Below the pieces are notes generated by a model. The model saw only the letters and a list, made by a program, of their open reading frames with translations. It made no database searches and had not been told where the DNA came from. DNA of 64,000 nt. Source: Entophlyctis helioformis (taxonomy: Eukaryota; Chytridiomycota; Chytridiomycetes; Chytridiales; Chytriomycetaceae). Of this stretch, positions 1-11,000 are shown one piece after another; positions within the stretch are counted from its first letter, which is position 1; each line of letters opens with the position of its first letter. A program made the position numbers and the translations under genes. The stretch lies in the NCBI GenBank assembly GCA_025526915.1, contig JAHLKH010000082.1:1-64000 (forward strand), written 5' to 3'.

Positions 1-31
1 TCAATATGCAACCTGCTTGCCACGGATGACA

Positions 32-1450
32 GAGTGCGGCTGCAGCTGCAAGGCCAGGCATCCAAGCTCGCAGCAAAAAAGGCGGCAGCCGCTGGACTAC
101 CGCCGCCACCTGCCGCGTCTGCGGTCGTCTACAAGAGCAGCACAGATGCGCTTGTCAAGATCTACACAAACGAGGGAATCAAGGGCCTGCAGAAGGGCCT
201 CACGCCTGCCATCCTGCGCGAAGGCTCAAAAAACATGTTCCGTATTGTGCGTGGCGCCCCCGGCCTTCTGCCGCTGCGCGTGTCCGCCGACGCCCACACG
301 GCTGACACGACGGCTGCCATCAACAGGGCATGTACGATCCCATCATGAACCTCATGCACGATCCGGCACAGGGCAGCGCGCCAGGCTGGAAACGCATGCT
401 GGCCGGCTCCATCTGCGGTGTCATGGGTGCCGTCTCGTGCAACCCGTTTGAGCTCGTCAAAACACGGCTGCAGTCTGCTGTCGGCGGCAACTCGGTCGCG
501 GTCGGCCACCAGCATGGCTACGCAAGCGTCTGGGATGCTCTCCGCACCATCTACAAGAACGAGGGCTTCAGAGGCCTCTACCGTGGATCTGGTCTGTCCA
601 TGGGCCGGTCCATGGTGGGCAGTGGCGCCAACCTGTCCTCGTACTCGATGCTCAAAGAATACCTGTTGGTCGAGGCCAAGTGGAAAGACAATGCGTTCTT
701 GGACATGGTGTGCGGTCTTGCATCGGGCGTCGTCTCATGGTGCGTCCTTTGCATGGCTGTGTTGCAGCCGTTTCTTACCGAGCGGCCGTGACTAAGCCGA
801 GTCGGATGTGTAGCCTGTTCATGAACCCGATTGATGTGGTGCGCACTCGATACTACAACCAGCCCTACGTCAATGGCAAGGGCGAGCTATACAGCAGCGG
901 CGTGGACGCCGTCAAGAAGATTGTCAAGTACGAAGGCGCGTCGGCCTTTTACAAGGGATTCTGGTCACACTTTTTGCGTATTGGCCCGCATTTTTGCCGT
1001 GAGTGGCTTGCCGACTCTTTGTGCACCACTACTGTGCCATGTGCAGCATGTGAAGCATGTGGCTGACTGATGCTGTTGATGGACAGTCACGTTTGTGTTT
1101 TTGGGTATGCTGCGGAGAGGGCTGGGGCAGTTTTACGGCCATCTGGACGCACGCGAGGCGTTCCAGAACCTGGACAAGGACGGCAACGGCGTGCTCGATG
1201 AGGCGGAAATCGCACAGGCCATCCGCCGTGTGGTTCCGAAATCCGAGGATGCTGCGCAAGTAAGTTGATCACACTCTGCCCTGGAAAGGACCATGCACTG
1301 ACATGGCTGGTGGTGCGTGGACAGCTGGCACATCAATTGGTCGAACTGGCCGACCATGATCACGACCATGTCATCAACTTTGACGAGTTTGCGGATCTGG
1401 AGCGCGAGGTGGCAACATTCATTGCCAATCAGCCCAAGAAGGTGGAATAA
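32..1450 (+). CDS. Mitochondrial carrier (OAC1/SLC25A34-35 type) with C-terminal EF-hand pair, 5' partial
   Basis: This is the 3' part of a mitochondrial inner-membrane solute carrier; the 5' exons lie outside the window and the first visible exon starts after an AG near 31. I read exons 32-246, 327-739, 814-998, 1087-1259 and 1325-1450, with GT-AG introns of 65-88 nt and consistent phases. Carrier signatures are NPFELVKTR (repeat 2) and NPIDVVRTRYYNQ (repeat 3); the RTRYYNQ form followed by YKGFWSHFLRIGPH resembles the oxaloacetate/sulfate carrier Oac1 and SLC25A34/35. After the last carrier helix the protein continues about 80 residues with two EF-hand loops, DKDGNGVLDEAE and DHDHDHVINFDE. 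The first is canonical; the second has His for Gly at position 6. Ca2+-regulated carriers normally carry EF-hands at the N-terminus, so this order is unusual. The substrate is inferred from family resemblance only. Confidence 0.85.
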
Positions 1451-1587
1451 ACCCAGTGGCTTGGCCACCACCACGTCTGTCACTGGCCGCCTTGGATGCT
1501 GTCATCTCGAGAGGGAGTGAGAGCGTCTATGCTCAGCTGCTCAGGTGCTGGCAGTTGCTGTGTCGCATGACACGGCAGAGTCGCCAC

Positions 1588-1666
1588 GAATGGAAGCCGT
1601 TGGAAACCGAGCGAACGCGGCAGAGTGGAAGCGTGATGGAAGGGAAGAGAAGGGAATCCCGTGGAA
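1588..1666 (+). promoter_or_regulatory. Heat-shock element cluster upstream of HSP70
   Basis: GAA cores occur in two groups with regular spacing. The first is at 1588, 1593, 1603, 1613 and 1628 (steps of 5, 10, 10, 15); the second is at 1639, 1644, 1649, 1654 and 1664 (steps of 5, 5, 5, 10). The 10-bp steps match the step-type HSE known for fungal HSF1. All cores point the same way, unlike the alternating canonical HSE. The cluster ends about 110 bp before a TATA-like box and about 220 bp before the HSP70 start codon. The role as HSF1 sites is inferred. Confidence 0.6.
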
Positions 1667-1774
1667 GGCAAGCGATGCGCGGCGATGCGCGGCGATTGTC
1701 GGCGAAGCAGATGGAAGGCCGGCAGGGGGCAGTGCAGCCGTGCGAGTCACTGGCGGCGACTGCACACGGAAAGC

Positions 1775-1782
1775 ATAAAAGG
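1775..1782 (+). promoter_or_regulatory. TATA-like box of the HSP70 gene
   Basis: The sequence ATAAAAGG sits 112 bp upstream of the HSP70 ATG and about 110 bp downstream of the HSE cluster, the usual order for an inducible fungal HSP70 promoter. No transcription start can be seen directly. Confidence 0.5.
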
Positions 1783-1808
1783 CGACGATTCCCACTCGGC
1801 TTTGTGCC

Positions 1809-1845
1809 ATCTCAAGCATCTCAAGCATCTCAAGCATCTCAAGCA
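1809..1845 (+). repeat. Four-copy 9-bp tandem repeat in the HSP70 5' leader
   Basis: Four head-to-tail copies of a CTCAAGCAT-like 9-mer lie between the TATA-like box and the HSP70 start codon, probably within the 5' untranslated leader. No function is evident. Confidence 0.8.
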
Positions 1846-1886
1846 ACAACACCAACCACAAACCAAGACACTCACAACCACAACCA

Positions 1887-4039
1887 ATGACAAGTGCTGC
1901 AATCGGCATTGACTTGGGCACGACGTACAGGTGCGTCTGCTGATCCTCGCTCCGTGCTCTCCATGGCACAGTCACGCACACGCCTGCCTGCTGCCCCTCT
2001 GGACACGCCGTGTGCAGGCTGGCTGACTCGCTGGCTGGCTGGCTGGCTGACTAGCTGGCTGGCTGACTGGCTGACTGGCTGATCACTGACTCAATCCACA
2101 CTGCCTTCCATGCACACTTCACACACACACACCACACAGCTGCGTCGCCGTCTTACAGAACGACCGCGTCGAGATCATCGCCAACGACCAGGGCAACCGC
2201 ACCACGCCGTCGTATGTCGCCTTCACAGACGACGAGCGGCTCATTGGCGATGCCGCAAAGAACCAGGTCGCCATGAACCCCGTCAACACCGTGTTCGACG
2301 CCAAACGCCTCATTGGCCGCCGCTTCGACGACAAGGAGGTGCAGTCGGACATGAAGCACTGGCCGTTCAAAGTCATCGACGTCAAGGGCAAGCCGCAGGT
2401 GCAGGTCGAGTTCAAGGGCGAGACCAAGACGTTCACTCCCGAGCAGATCTCGTCCATGGTGCTCGTCAAGATGAAGGAGACGGCCGAGGCGTATCTCGGC
2501 CACGCGGTCAAGGACGCCGTCGTGACGGTGCCGGCGTATTTCAACGACTCGCAGCGCCAAGCGACCAAGGACGCCGGCATCATTGCCGGCCTCAACGTGC
2601 TGCGCATCATCAACGAGCCGACGGCGGCGGCCATTGCGTACGGACTCGACAAGTCCAACACGGCCGCTGGCGAGCGCAACGTGCTCATCTTTGATCTGGG
2701 CGGCGGCACGTTTGATGTGTCGCTGCTCACCATCGACCAAGGCGTGTTCGAGGTCAAGGCGACGGCTGGCGACACGCATCTCGGCGGCGAGGACTTTGAC
2801 AACCGCCTGGTGACGCACTTTGTCGACGAGTTCAAGCGCAAGCACCGCAAGGACATTTCGGCCAATCCGCGCGCGCTGCGTCGGCTGCGCACGGCCTGCG
2901 AGCGTGCCAAGCGTGCGCTGTCGTCGGCGGCGCAGGCGTCGCTCGAGATCGACTCGCTGTACGAGGGCATTGACTTTTACACGTCCATCACCCGCGCGCG
3001 CTTCGAGGAGCTCTGCGCTGACCTGTTCCGCGGCACGCTGGAGCCGGTCGAAAAGGTGCTGCGCGATGCCAAGCTCGACAAGGCGGCCGTGCACGACATT
3101 GTGCTCGTTGGTGGCTCGACACGCATCCCCAAGATCCAGAAGCTCGTGTCGGACTTTTTCAGCGGCAAGGATCTCAACCGGTCCATCAACCCCGACGAGG
3201 CTGTGGCGTATGGCGCGGCTGTGCAGGCAGCCATCCTCACCGGCGTGCAGTCGGAGAAGACGCAGAACGTGCTGCTGGTCGACGTGGCGCCGCTGACGCT
3301 CGGCATTGAGACGGCGGGCGGCATCATGGCGGCCATCATCCCGCGCGGCACGACCATCCCGACCAAAAAGTCGCAGATCTTCTCGACGTATGCCGACAAC
3401 CAGCCCGGCGTGCTCATCCAGGTGTACGAGGGCGAGCGCAAGGAGACGCGGCACAACAACCTGCTCGGCAAGTTTGAGCTGTCGGGCATCCCGCCTGCGC
3501 CGCGTGGCGTGCCGCAGGTCGAGGTGTCGTTCGACATGGACGCCAACGGCATCCTGAATGTCTCGGCTGCCGACAAGACGACGGGCCGCTCGAGCAAGAT
3601 CACCATCACCAACGACAAGGGCCGGCTGTCCAAGGAAGAGATTGAGCGCATGCTCGCCGAAGCCGAGCAGTACCGTGCCGAGGACGAGGCGATTGCCGAG
3701 CGTGTGGCGGCCAAGAACGGGCTCGAGTCGTATGCGTACAACCTGCGCAACTCGGCCAACGAGGAAGCGGGGCTCAAGAGCAAGATTGGCGCAGACGACC
3801 GTGCCAAACTGGAGGCTGCGATCGAGGAGACGATCAAGTGGCTCGACCGCAACCAGCAGGCGACCAAGGAGGAGTACGAGCACCGCCAGAAGGAGCTGGA
3901 GAAGACGGCGAATCCGATCATGATGAAGGCGTACTCTGCCGGCGGTCCTGGTGGCGCGGCGGGCGGGTTCCCTGGCGGCGCAACACCGCGGGAGCAGGCG
4001 GCGTCTGCAGCCGGGCCGACGGTTGAGGAGGTCGACTGA
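1887..4039 (+). CDS. HSP70: Cytosolic HSP70 (SSA/HSPA8 type)
   Basis: ATP-dependent chaperone of about 647 residues, encoded by exons 1887-1930 and 2140-4039. The single intron (209 nt) interrupts codon 15, within the IDLGTTYS phosphate-binding motif. The nucleotide-binding domain shows [16 protein letters not shown] and [11 protein letters not shown]. The substrate-binding domain and lid follow, then a Gly-rich tail ending in EEVD, the docking signal for TPR co-chaperones such as HOP/Sti1 that marks cytosolic forms. No signal peptide or mitochondrial presequence is seen (start [11 protein letters not shown]). Length is normal for the family. The HSE cluster and TATA-like box upstream suggest heat-inducible expression. 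The large opposite-strand reading frames here are codon-bias shadows. Confidence 0.97.
2031..2082. repeat. CTGGCTGG/CTGACTGG short-period repeat in HSP70 intron 1
   Basis: A 4-bp-period run of GGCT/GACT units fills the 3' half of the HSP70 intron. It is low-complexity sequence with no evident function; a similar GGCTGGCT run occurs near 22900. Confidence 0.8.
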
Positions 4040-4359
4040 GCGTGACGTGACGTGCTCTGTCTGTCCCTGTCTGTCCTTTGTCTGTCCTTGCATATCTCTC
4101 GTTATTCGCGTGTTTGTCAATGAACGCAGTTGCACATTCCCTCGCAAATTCTCCTGTGTACCGCGCGGCTGAACCACGTGGCTGTGTCGCAAGGCACATG
4201 GTCAGGCTGTGCACAAGGCTGCAAGGAGGAGCAGCCAAGCGGATGAGCTTGTGGATGAGCCCACTGAAGAGCCAAGCGGAGGAGCAGCCTCAATCGTTAT
4301 CGTTCTTGCACCTGCAACCACCAACAACAACAGCAGCAGCAGCAGCAACCACCACCACA

Positions 4360-5271
4360 ATGAACAGCGCCGTCATCAAGATCCAGCTCGACACCGACGT
4401 CTGCGTGGCAGGCGACCCGGTGCGCTTCACCTGCCTGCTGCACAACACCGAGGTGTTCACGGCGCAGTCGCTGGTGGTGCACTTTGTGATGGCCGACACC
4501 ACGGCCATCGGCTCGCACAACTTCAGCAACAGCAACGAGGGCGCCTCGCAGAGCACCACGATGAGCAACACCACCACCATCCAGTCCATCCCGCTCTGGC
4601 GCTCCAAGTCGCCGGCCGGCACGCTGCTGCACGCCAAACCCCGGCTCTTCCACGGCCTGTTTGTCGTGCCCATCGATGCGCAGCCGTCGGCCATCCTCAA
4701 GAACTTTTCCAGCTCGAGCATCAAGTACTCGCTCATCGCCGAGCTGACGCAGGCGGCCGGCACGGCCAGCGCACAGCTGCTGCGCAAGTCGACGCCTGTT
4801 GTTGTTGTGCGGCCGCTGCCCGCCACCAACCCGCCGCTCGTGCTCGACCCGCTGCCCAAGGACTTTGCCCACTTTGACGTGGACGTGGGACTGGTGCTTG
4901 ACCAGACCGTGTACGCCACCGGCACGCCACTTGCGCTCGACGTGCGGGTCACCAACAGCGACACGCGCGACATCAAGTGTCTGCGCATCTCGCTCGACGA
5001 GCGCCACAATGGCGTGTTTCTGACCGAGCATGCCATCACGACCAAGATTGCCAGCGCAGACGTCAATGCCATCATCCGTGCGGGCGAGACCAGCCGCGTG
5101 CACGTGGCGCTCGTGCCCAAGACCGTCAAGAACGATATTGTGCCGAGCGCCATGACCGGCTCGTGCCAGGTCGAGCACTTTGTCACCATCCAGGCTGTGC
5201 CCAACACTGTGTTTGGAGCAACGCCCACGTTCAGGGTGCCGATCACACTCGTCGGTCCACAGCTTACCTGA
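4360..5271 (+). CDS. Arrestin-like domain protein
   Basis: Single-exon protein of 303 residues. The ATG at 4360 follows a CAACAACAGCAG leader; an upstream in-frame ATG at 4078 would add a stretch that looks untranslated. The chain is beta-strand-rich, with two halves separated near residue 165 (KSTPVVVVRPLP). Strand patterns such as IKIQLDTDVCVAGDPVRFTC and VGLVLDQTVYATGTPLALDV, each followed by an LHNTEVF/VTNSDTRDI turn, resemble the N and C arrestin domains of fungal alpha-arrestins and ARRDC proteins. Such proteins act as membrane-cargo adaptors. No PPxY motif was noticed, so coupling to a Rsp5-type ligase is not indicated. The 3' end converges on the LysM gene 248 nt away. Family assignment is by fold-like pattern only. 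Confidence 0.55.
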   Translation: MNSAVIKIQLDTDVCVAGDPVRFTCLLHNTEVFTAQSLVVHFVMADTTAIGSHNFSNSNEGASQSTTMSNTTTIQSIPLWRSKSPAGTLLHAKPRLFHGLFVVPIDAQPSAILKNFSSSSIKYSLIAELTQAAGTASAQLLRKSTPVVVVRPLPATNPPLVLDPLPKDFAHFDVDVGLVLDQTVYATGTPLALDVRVTNSDTRDIKCLRISLDERHNGVFLTEHAITTKIASADVNAIIRAGETSRVHVALVPKTVKNDIVPSAMTGSCQVEHFVTIQAVPNTVFGATPTFRVPITLVGPQLT

Positions 5272-5519
5272 TCCCAGTCTCTCGTGTCCATCCTTTCACG
5301 TTCACATTCCACACACACACACACACTCGCTCTCGCACATTCGATCCTTTGCCTTGTTCTTATCTTGTAATATATACCCATGTCTGACACTGCCACAAGC
5401 GCCGGTTGCCAACCTTGCAGTTCCAATTCATTCACTCCGCATCATCAAAGTCATTATCAGGCTTCATAAAGCACCAAAGCACGCCCTCAAGACCAGGCCG
5501 GATCCAGCCAGCCAGCGAT

Positions 5520-6440
5520 CTAGCACAGATCGTAGTAGTAATTCTCGATGGCTGCCGGCAGGTTGTAGTTGCATCGGCCCAGATACGTGTGTGCGAGCCC
5601 GAAATCATCCTCCTTGATGAGAATCAGAAAGTTGCGGCACAGCTCGTGTCGCTCTGTGTCATCCCATTGCCGTGCACCGTGTCAGCCAGGCGCTGTCAGC
5701 GTATGCATACAGGCACGTATGTGTGCGGTCAAACAAACAAGCAAGCAAACAAAGAGAAGCTTGGCTCACCTTGGTCGACATCCCAAATGGGGTCCTGGAA
5801 CGTGGACGCGGACGGAATGACAAGAAACCGCCGGCCCTCGAGTGTGGCGCCAGTCTCGGGCAGCTCGTTTGCCTTTTGCACCAGCCAGCTCTGCCGCCAC
5901 CGAGCACACCGAGTCAGCCTTTCCTCCTCCTCTACTACCTTCCTCCCTCTTACGTCCTCGCATCCATTCGCGAAGCCGCGCGCGGCACTTACATTAGTGT
6001 GGTAGGTTTTGATGATCTTGGCCATTGTGTCGCCGTTGCGGATCCAGTGGATGTACACGGGCTCGCACTCTTCAAACTCCTCGTCGTCGTACTCTTCAAA
6101 CTCGTGCTCGCGATCGCTGTGTTGCTGCGATGGTGCCGGCAAGGCATGTCCGGTGTGTGCTCTTGCTGCTGTTGCTGATTCTGCTGCGGCTGTTTCGTGC
6201 GGAAGGCTGTCGCCCATATCGTGCTGGAGCTCCTCGAAGCGCGCCAGCGATGCTGGACGTCTGGATGCGTCGTATGCATGGGTTGGCTGTGCAGCGCTTG
6301 TGTTGGGCTGTGCCTGCGCCGACTGGAACGACGCGGCTTGTTTGTACTGCGCATAGTACTCTTTCAGATTGGACTGCACGCCGTGGACGTAGTCTGGAGT
6401 GTGCGCCGTGACATTTGCCGCATGATGTGGTGATGGTCCC
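5520..6440 (-). CDS. LysM-domain protein with UBA-like C-terminus, 5' end uncertain
   Basis: Minus-strand gene with exons 5993-about 6440, 5770-5890 and 5520-5653, joined in phase by GT-AG introns of 102 and 116 nt. An acidic segment (EEYDDEEFEECEP) precedes a LysM-like domain running from VYIHWIRNGDTMAKIIKTYH across the first intron to LEGRRFLVIP, about 45 residues. The last exon encodes ERHELCRNFLILIKEDDFGL and then AHTYLGRCNYNLPAAIENYY, which looks like a three-helix UBA/TAP-C fold. No signal peptide is visible, suggesting an intracellular LysM protein like LYSMD1/2 rather than a secreted chitin-binding effector. The reading frame stays open upstream to about 6510 without an ATG, so at least one 5' exon is missing from this call. 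Confidence 0.6.
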
Positions 6441-7155
6441 AGGTAACGTGTCCAGATCAGATCGTGATTAGCGATATTGATATTGTTGTTGTTGTGCAGG
6501 TGCGAGCGAGTGCGGTTAGATCAGGGTGTCGTAAAAATGCCACATAATGGTGCATGCCAGCAAGCCAGCCAGGCCACGGTAGTTGCAGATCAGGGCAGGC
6601 AGCGGCAGGATGCTGCGGGCTGGTCGCATCGATGCATCGCAGTGTCTGCCGAGCGACCGCTCTGATGGCAGACTACGCACAGAGAGCAGGCACGCCAGGC
6701 ACTGCGGTAGCAGTGGCGGCAGTGGCGGCGATCGGGCTCGCAGGCATCACATGCGACTGCAGCGGCATGCATGCACATTGCACAGATCGGTTGCCGACTG
6801 CCTACCATCTGGAATAATTGCTGCAGACATGGCGACGCGAGTGAGAGACGGGCTGATCTGGTGTGTGTGTGTGTGCGTGTGTAGTCGATAGCGGGCAGGG
6901 ATCGGAGCGCGGCTGCTGTGACTGCAAAGTGCGACAGAGAGAGGATTATGAGAATGCAGGCAAGATCAGGCTTCAGTCTCGCACGCTCTCGTATCTATCT
7001 GCGCCGGCGTCTGTCTGCACACGAGAACAAAGGCATGCACCGGAAGGAGTTTTTGGATGTGGGATCGTGCATTGTTGTGTTCTGGTGCATTGTGCTGCCA
7101 TTGTCGTGCACTGTTCATTCGGACATGCGTAAACAAACAGACATTATGAAAAGCT
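6441..7155. other. Intergenic stretch without a recognised gene
   Basis: This holds short runs of GT (6862-6880) and GCGGCAGTGGCGG-type repeats but no convincing reading frame. It should include the missing 5' exon or promoter of the LysM gene and the 3' flank of the TMEM42-like gene, both on the minus strand. Confidence 0.5.
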
Positions 7156-7990
7156 TCAATCTGTTTTCTTCTTGTTGGCCTCTTCGTTGGCGCTGTCCTC
7201 CTGGCCCATGAGAATCGATCCCGCCACAACCAGCGATGCGCCAAGCCACCACTGCATCTTGACGGGCTCGCCAAACAGCATCAGTCCGGACAGACCCTGC
7301 ACAAAACCAAATGCAGACAGCAATGAGTACAAGACGACCAGCCTCAGTCGCGGCCACATCACATACCGTCACGACCATGTTGGCGGCGCTGTTGAGGATG
7401 GTGACGTGAATGGACGCGGGTGCCAGCGACAGAGCCCGCGTGAACGACTTCCACATGGCAGCATTGGCCAGCAGCACGCATCCGATGAACGCAAGACGGA
7501 CAACTGTCGCCACCTGTGTGCGGGTCATTCCGTCGACCCGTTGCATTGACCCATGGCATCGACCCATGGCATCCATTGCATTCGTTCATGCCAAACGCAA
7601 CGAGCGTTAGTGTGATCAGTGCATGCGAGCCAGAGCCGCCTGGAGCCGGACAGCGCAGCCATGCCAACGTGCCTGGTAGTATGCAGCAAGAGCATCCGCT
7701 GGACCATCGGCCGCACACGGACTCGCAGCCCCGCCCAAAGGCACAGGCACGAGAGCGCTGCAGAGCGTGGCGTACACGATGCCGCCCGACACGGGCGATG
7801 TGTTGGAGGCGAGCTTGGCGAACACGGACGCGAGTGCCGCCAGGATGCCCGACGTGACTGCGACGGCATAGAACCCTCCGCTGGCACCGCGGGCCGCTGC
7901 TGCTGCTGCTGCCGCGTTGCTGCTGTTGCTATTGTCGCTGGTGGTGCCATTATGCGTGCTGCTGCCTGTGCTGCTGCTCCGACACCTGCG
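7156..7990 (-). CDS. TMEM42: TMEM42-like small drug/metabolite-transporter-fold membrane protein
   Basis: Minus-strand gene. The last two exons, 7367-7513 and 7156-7296, are clear. The first exon lies between about 7770 and 7990, but its donor and start codon are uncertain. Hydrophobic helices run FYAVAVTSGILAALASVFAK, then LAFIGCVLLANAAMWKSFTR, then LMLFGEPVKMQWWLGASLVV. This spacing and the WW-G-LVVAG ending match TMEM42, a half-size EamA/DMT-superfamily protein of unknown substrate. The tail is hydrophilic (DSANEEANKKKTD). The gene is divergent from the debranching-enzyme gene and likely shares its promoter region. Confidence 0.7.
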
Positions 7991-8045
7991 ACAGCTGCGA
8001 CAATGAGATTTGAGCTTTGGCTGGCAAGCATGCAGTTTGCCTGCA

Positions 8046-11000
8046 ATGATTGCTCTGACGCTGCGGCTGGGCGACGGTGGCTCGCCCGAGGGGCCCAAGA
8101 AGGTGCGTGCGTGTGCCTCGCTGGCTGGACATTGCCGTATGGCACGGCACGGCACGGCTCGGCTTGGCACGGCTTGGCATGCCACGTCTTGGCATGGCAT
8201 GGTGGCGATGGTGTGCATCTGCCACCTCGCCAGATCCAACGCTGCAAGTCCGCCATCGGCACCGTCAGTTCACAGCATCATGCAATGCACCACCAACACC
8301 ACCACGACCACCACCAGCCACAACCCCAGCTGCTGGCCGGCAGCGCCTTTTCTCGCCGTAGCCTCACACCTAGCAGCGCGGCGGCAGCAGCAGCACGGGC
8401 AACAACAGCCACTGCCGCAATGGTCGCGGCATCGCACGCCAAGCCGATGCGTCATCGTTGCGTGTCGTGCCTGCTTGCCTGTGGCTCTCAGAGGACTGAC
8501 GCACACGCCTTGCACACGGCCGCCGCGGGCTGCCCTGGCTGCTCTGCGGCTGCAGTACATCCGCCTGCCGCCGCCCGTCGAGAGGCAGCCGTACATTCTG
8601 CGCTTCCTCATCACGGCGGGCTCGATCGCCTCCAGATCGCCCGTGCTGCTGACCAACTATCCTGCCGATGGGTGCGTTTGCTCGCCTCCCATGGCTCAGG
8701 CACGCCCTCGCTTGAGCGAGCATCGAGCCCTTGCCACGCACTCGACTGATCTCCCATTGATCCTGCCTGCCAACAGAGACTCGTTTGTGCGCGCCAACTT
8801 TCACCGCATCCCGTAAGATCGCTGGCCATCTCTCAAGATCATCGTCTCAATGCAGGTTGCGGCCGCCGTGCACATCACAGCTGACCCCATTCCCATGTGC
8901 ACGACACCAGGTTCGAGTCGGACGGCCTCTCTGACCCAATCTGCGACATCGCCGTCAGAAAGCCCGGCGCGTTCGAGTACCTGATCGAGTACCGCGACTG
9001 GACGACAGGCAGCCCGGTCCGCTCGCCCGTCACAGGCTACTTTGTCGTCGATCCGCGTCTGTATCTGCCCAACGACTCCATTCTCGATCCATCCGTTACC
9101 CCCATCAGCCCGACTTCCGGCCAGCACACGCTGCTGCCCCTGGACGGCATCACCATCTTGACCGTCATCCCCAAATGGATGCCCACTATCTCGAGATGGC
9201 CGTCGTTTTTCCAAACCTTTTCGGACGGAGGCTACAACATGGTCCACTTTGCACCCATCAACCAGCGCGGCATTTCCGACTCGCCATACTCCATCTACGA
9301 CCAGCTTTCGCTCTCGGACGATCTCTTTGACGAGCCGGCACTCCCCGAGCAGGAAAAGGAAGACCAGATGAAGGATATGCTCGTCAGCATCCACCAGACC
9401 AACAAGATCCTGAGCATCACCGACATTGTTTGGAATCACACGGCTTGCAACAGCTCGTGGCTGCTGCACCATCCAGAGGCTGGCTACAACCTCAAGACGG
9501 CTCCACATCTGCGGCCTGCTTACGAGTTGGACGAGGCCATCATCCAGTTCTCCGAGGACATCCATGCCGTGCACGGCCTGCCAGACACAATCAGCTCCGA
9601 GGCCGACCTCTCGGCAGTCCTTGCCGTATTCAGCAGCAAGATCCTGCCCAGCCTCAACCTCTGGCAGTTCTTTGTGGTTGACGCCAAGGCAAGCGTCGAC
9701 GCCTTCCGCGTCCAATGGAAGGCTGCAAAGACTGGCCCAACCAGCGTGGCTCCTCCCTACGATCCTGACCGGTACAAGTCTGTCAATCTTGGCTCGCTTC
9801 CGCTCAAGGAACGCGCTCAAGTGCTGGCTCGCGACGCGCTCGAGCCTGGCAAGACCCACGATCGTTTCTCGAAAACCATCAACGTGTCTACGGCCATGGC
9901 GTTTGTGCACAAGCTGTGCTTGGATCTCGGCGTTACAGACATTGACAAGCAGGTCGAGCAGTATGCAGCGCTGGTGGATGAAGTCAACCTGCCCCTCTAC
10001 CAGGAAACGGATGCCGACATTGCGGTCATCAAGGAGCAGATCGGCAACCGTGCCAGGTACCTGCGCATTGCCGAGCACGGCCCACGACTTGGACCTGTAA
10101 CTCGAGTGTGAGTTTTTGCCGATGCTTTCTTGCAGCTGTTCAGACCGTTGCAGACAAACTAACCGTGTTTGTGCATTCAATGGCACAGGAATCCCATTGT
10201 TGACACGTACTTTACTCGCCTGCCGGTCAATGACATCACCAAGGGCCGTGATGCAGGCGAACTGGCTCTTGCCAACAACGGATGGATTTGGAACGCCGAT
10301 CCGCTGGTCAACTTTGCCGCCGAGGGCAGCAAGGCGTACTTCCGCCGCGAGGTCATCCCTTGGGGAGACTGTGTCAAGCTGCGCTATGGCGACGGCCCGC
10401 AGGACAGTCCCTGGCTGTGGAAGCACCAGATCGAGTACACCAGCAAGATGGCGCGGCTGTTCCATGGGCTCCGTATTGACAACTGCCACTCGACGCCAAT
10501 CCATGTGGCGCAGTACCTATTGGACGTGGCTCGCTCGGTCAACCCCGATCTGTATGTGTTTGCAGAGCTGTTCACGGGATCAGAGGAAAAGGACATTCTG
10601 TTCGTGTCCAAGCTGGGCATCAACTCGTTGATCCGCGAGGCCATGAACGCGTGGGACCCACACGAGCTCAGCCGCCAGGTGCATCGCCAGGGCGGCTCTC
10701 CCGTCGGCTCGCTCGCTCTCCCTGCCGAGTACTTTCCTCTCGACATGGTCGGCCACTCGCTCAACTCGACGTTTTACGAGCCATGCTCGGCAGACACTGA
10801 GATTGTTGTTGAGCTCCGAGGATCGACCCCACACAACCTGTTCATGGACTGCACCCACGACAATGAGACGCCGCACCAGAAACGCACGGCCGAGGACACG
10901 CTCCCGAATGCAGCCGTTGTAGCCATGACCATGTCTGCCATTGGCAGTGTCAAGGGATACGACGAGATTGTGCCAGAGCTTCTCAATGTCGTCAAGGAGA

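Noticed and set aside
2119..4192. Long minus-strand reading frames opposite HSP70 (up to 679 codons)
   Set aside because: They mirror the GC-biased HSP70 codons, are Arg/Leu/His-rich with no domain, and HSP70 on the plus strand is certain.
8801..10504. 567-codon minus-strand frame
   Set aside because: It is the antisense shadow of the debranching-enzyme exon and has no recognisable domain.
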